The notes below the pieces were generated by a model that saw nothing but the letters and a program-made list of their open reading frames with translations, made no database searches and had not been told where the DNA came from. Position numbers and translations under genes: made by a program. This document shows positions 13,201 to 14,090 of a stretch of 14,090 bases of DNA, one piece after another. Positions within the stretch are counted from its first letter, which is position 1. Every line of letters begins with the position of its first letter. This DNA comes from a bacterium (GTDB lineage: Archaea; Nanobdellota; Nanobdellia; Pacearchaeales; GW2011-AR1), in assembly GCA_030588935.1 (NCBI GenBank), contig JAUUWR010000020.1:1-14090 (forward strand), in the 5' to 3' direction.

Positions 13201-14090
13201 CTATTGATTTTTGTTATAATTATATGATAAATAAAATTTATAAACCTTTTTAAAGTTTTTAAAATTTTTTAACCCACTTTTATTAGAATAAATATTATTC
13301 AATTCCTTAGGGTCCTTTTTTAAATCATATTCTTCTTTCTCCTCACCATGCTGAGCTCCGCATAAATAACATTTACTATCTTTAGATACAATCAGCTTTC
13401 GCGTTTTTGTTCTAACTGTTATCCTATCTTTACACAAACCATCTGAACAAATTATCTTATCTCTGATAGGTTTCCCTATTTTAATTAAATTTATCATAGA
13501 TTTTCCATCTATTTTAATTTTGTTTTTTTGATTTAAAATATCTAAAATTGTAGGAGCTATATCTATATGTTGAGTTAATTCATCAATTTTAGTTGGTTTT
13601 AGTCTTGGGATATGCATAATCAATGGAACATGGATTGTTTCATCATATAATCCTGCATGACTAAAATAAATTCCATGCTCATCCATACTATCCCCATGGT
13701 CAGCAATTATTATAAAGAGAGCATTATCCCATAATTTTTCTTTTTTTAAAAATAAATAAAATCTACCAAGCTCTTTATCAATATTTTTTATTGCATTATC
13801 GCATTTTTCTTTAATTTGTTCAAGACAAATTGCTGAAGCATCAAAAAATCTTTTCTTGACATATTCTTTCTGAGAATTATCTCTTATTTTTTCTAAAATC
13901 TTTTTTAGAGTAATCTGGCCCTTTATTTTAGGGGTTTTTGTTGTAGGATAAGGGAAATGAGTATCTTCAAAATGCATAAACAAGAAAAAAGGTTTTTTTG
14001 ATTTTTTAATTTTGGAAATAGCTAAATTTATTGTTTCTTTTGGTTGCGGAAAATTTACAGAAGATTTATGTTTAATTATTTTTTTCCCAA
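13201..14090 (-). CDS. Sulfatase / alkaline phosphatase-superfamily protein, 5' end outside window
   Basis: The frame is open from the right window edge to the TAG at 13201, about 296 codons; the start and the N-terminal catalytic Cys/Ser (CxPxR) region are outside. An in-frame TTG at 13983 is not a start, because conserved sequence (KKPFFLFMHFEDTHFPYP) spans it. IIADHGDSMDEHG supplies the metal-binding Asp-His pair, followed by HAGLYDETIHVPLIMHIP, a hallmark of sulfatases and phosphonate monoester hydrolases, then DIAPTILDIL and the C-terminal EEYDLKKDPKELNNIYS. An unusual CYLC pair sits just before that subdomain. It may cleave or transfer sulfate, phosphate or phosphonate esters on a surface glycan; the missing N-terminus prevents a choice. 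The RHH-like gene follows after 37 nt. Confidence 0.82.
   Translation of the reverse strand, partial: GKKIIKHKSSVNFPQPKETINLAISKIKKSKKPFFLFMHFEDTHFPYPTTKTPKIKGQITLKKILEKIRDNSQKEYVKKRFFDASAICLEQIKEKCDNAIKNIDKELGRFYLFLKKEKLWDNALFIIIADHGDSMDEHGIYFSHAGLYDETIHVPLIMHIPRLKPTKIDELTQHIDIAPTILDILNQKNKIKIDGKSMINLIKIGKPIRDKIICSDGLCKDRITVRTKTRKLIVSKDSKCYLCGAQHGEEKEEYDLKKDPKELNNIYSNKSGLKNFKNFKKVYKFYLSYNYNKNQ

Noticed and set aside
1..14090. CRISPR array, insertion sequence, tRNA or rRNA
   Set aside because: No spaced direct repeats, transposase motifs, terminal inverted repeats, cloverleaf patterns or conserved rRNA segments were recognised in any intergenic stretch.

Overview
This is a strongly AT-rich window (roughly 30% GC by eye) that looks archaeal. 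First genes of operons lack a Shine-Dalgarno site. Instead they carry an AT-rich TATA element centred about 25 nt before the start codon, as expected for leaderless archaeal mRNAs, whereas some internal genes have GGAGG/GAGGT-type sites. I infer a low-GC archaeon, possibly a DPANN-type lineage, but the sequence alone cannot fix the phylum. Only one gene reads rightward; all others are on the minus strand.

Left part (1-5352): a surface-polysaccharide / nucleotide-sugar block. It holds the 5' part of a polysaccharide-deacetylase-like gene (cut by the left edge), three extended-SDR sugar-nucleotide enzymes (an epimerase-type protein, a GDP-mannose 4,6-dehydratase-type protein and a LegB-type 4,6-dehydratase), a sugar-1-phosphate nucleotidylyltransferase, and a divergently transcribed family-4-like glycosyltransferase. 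legB, the nucleotidylyltransferase and the GMD-like gene are separated by single nucleotides and form one operon.

Middle and right (5553-12862): a compact six-gene minus-strand phosphonate operon. In transcription order it encodes a B12-binding/radical SAM protein, a cytidylyltransferase-PEP mutase fusion, an HD-domain protein, phosphonopyruvate decarboxylase, an iron-ADH-type phosphonoacetaldehyde reductase, and a type I phosphodiesterase of the alkaline phosphatase superfamily. The predicted core route is PEP -> phosphonopyruvate -> phosphonoacetaldehyde -> 2-hydroxyethylphosphonate (HEP) -> HEP-CMP, possibly followed by radical-SAM methylation. This is the same enzyme set as the early fosfomycin pathway (Fom1 fusion, Fom2, FomC, Fom3). 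No Fom4 epoxidase or FomD hydrolase is seen; an HD protein and a phosphodiesterase of unknown role are present instead. No phosphonate aminotransferase is seen, so a hydroxy- rather than amino-phosphonate is expected.

Right edge (12936-14090): a 75-codon ribbon-helix-helix-like protein just upstream of the phosphonate operon, preceded by a sulfatase-superfamily gene whose 5' end lies outside the window. A 16-bp perfect AT palindrome lies between the TATA box and the start codon of the phosphonate operon and is a possible operator.

Because the phosphonate genes sit inside glycan genes, the two main readings are (a) CMP-activated HEP or its methylated form is transferred to a surface glycan, or (b) a diffusible fosfomycin-related phosphonate is made.
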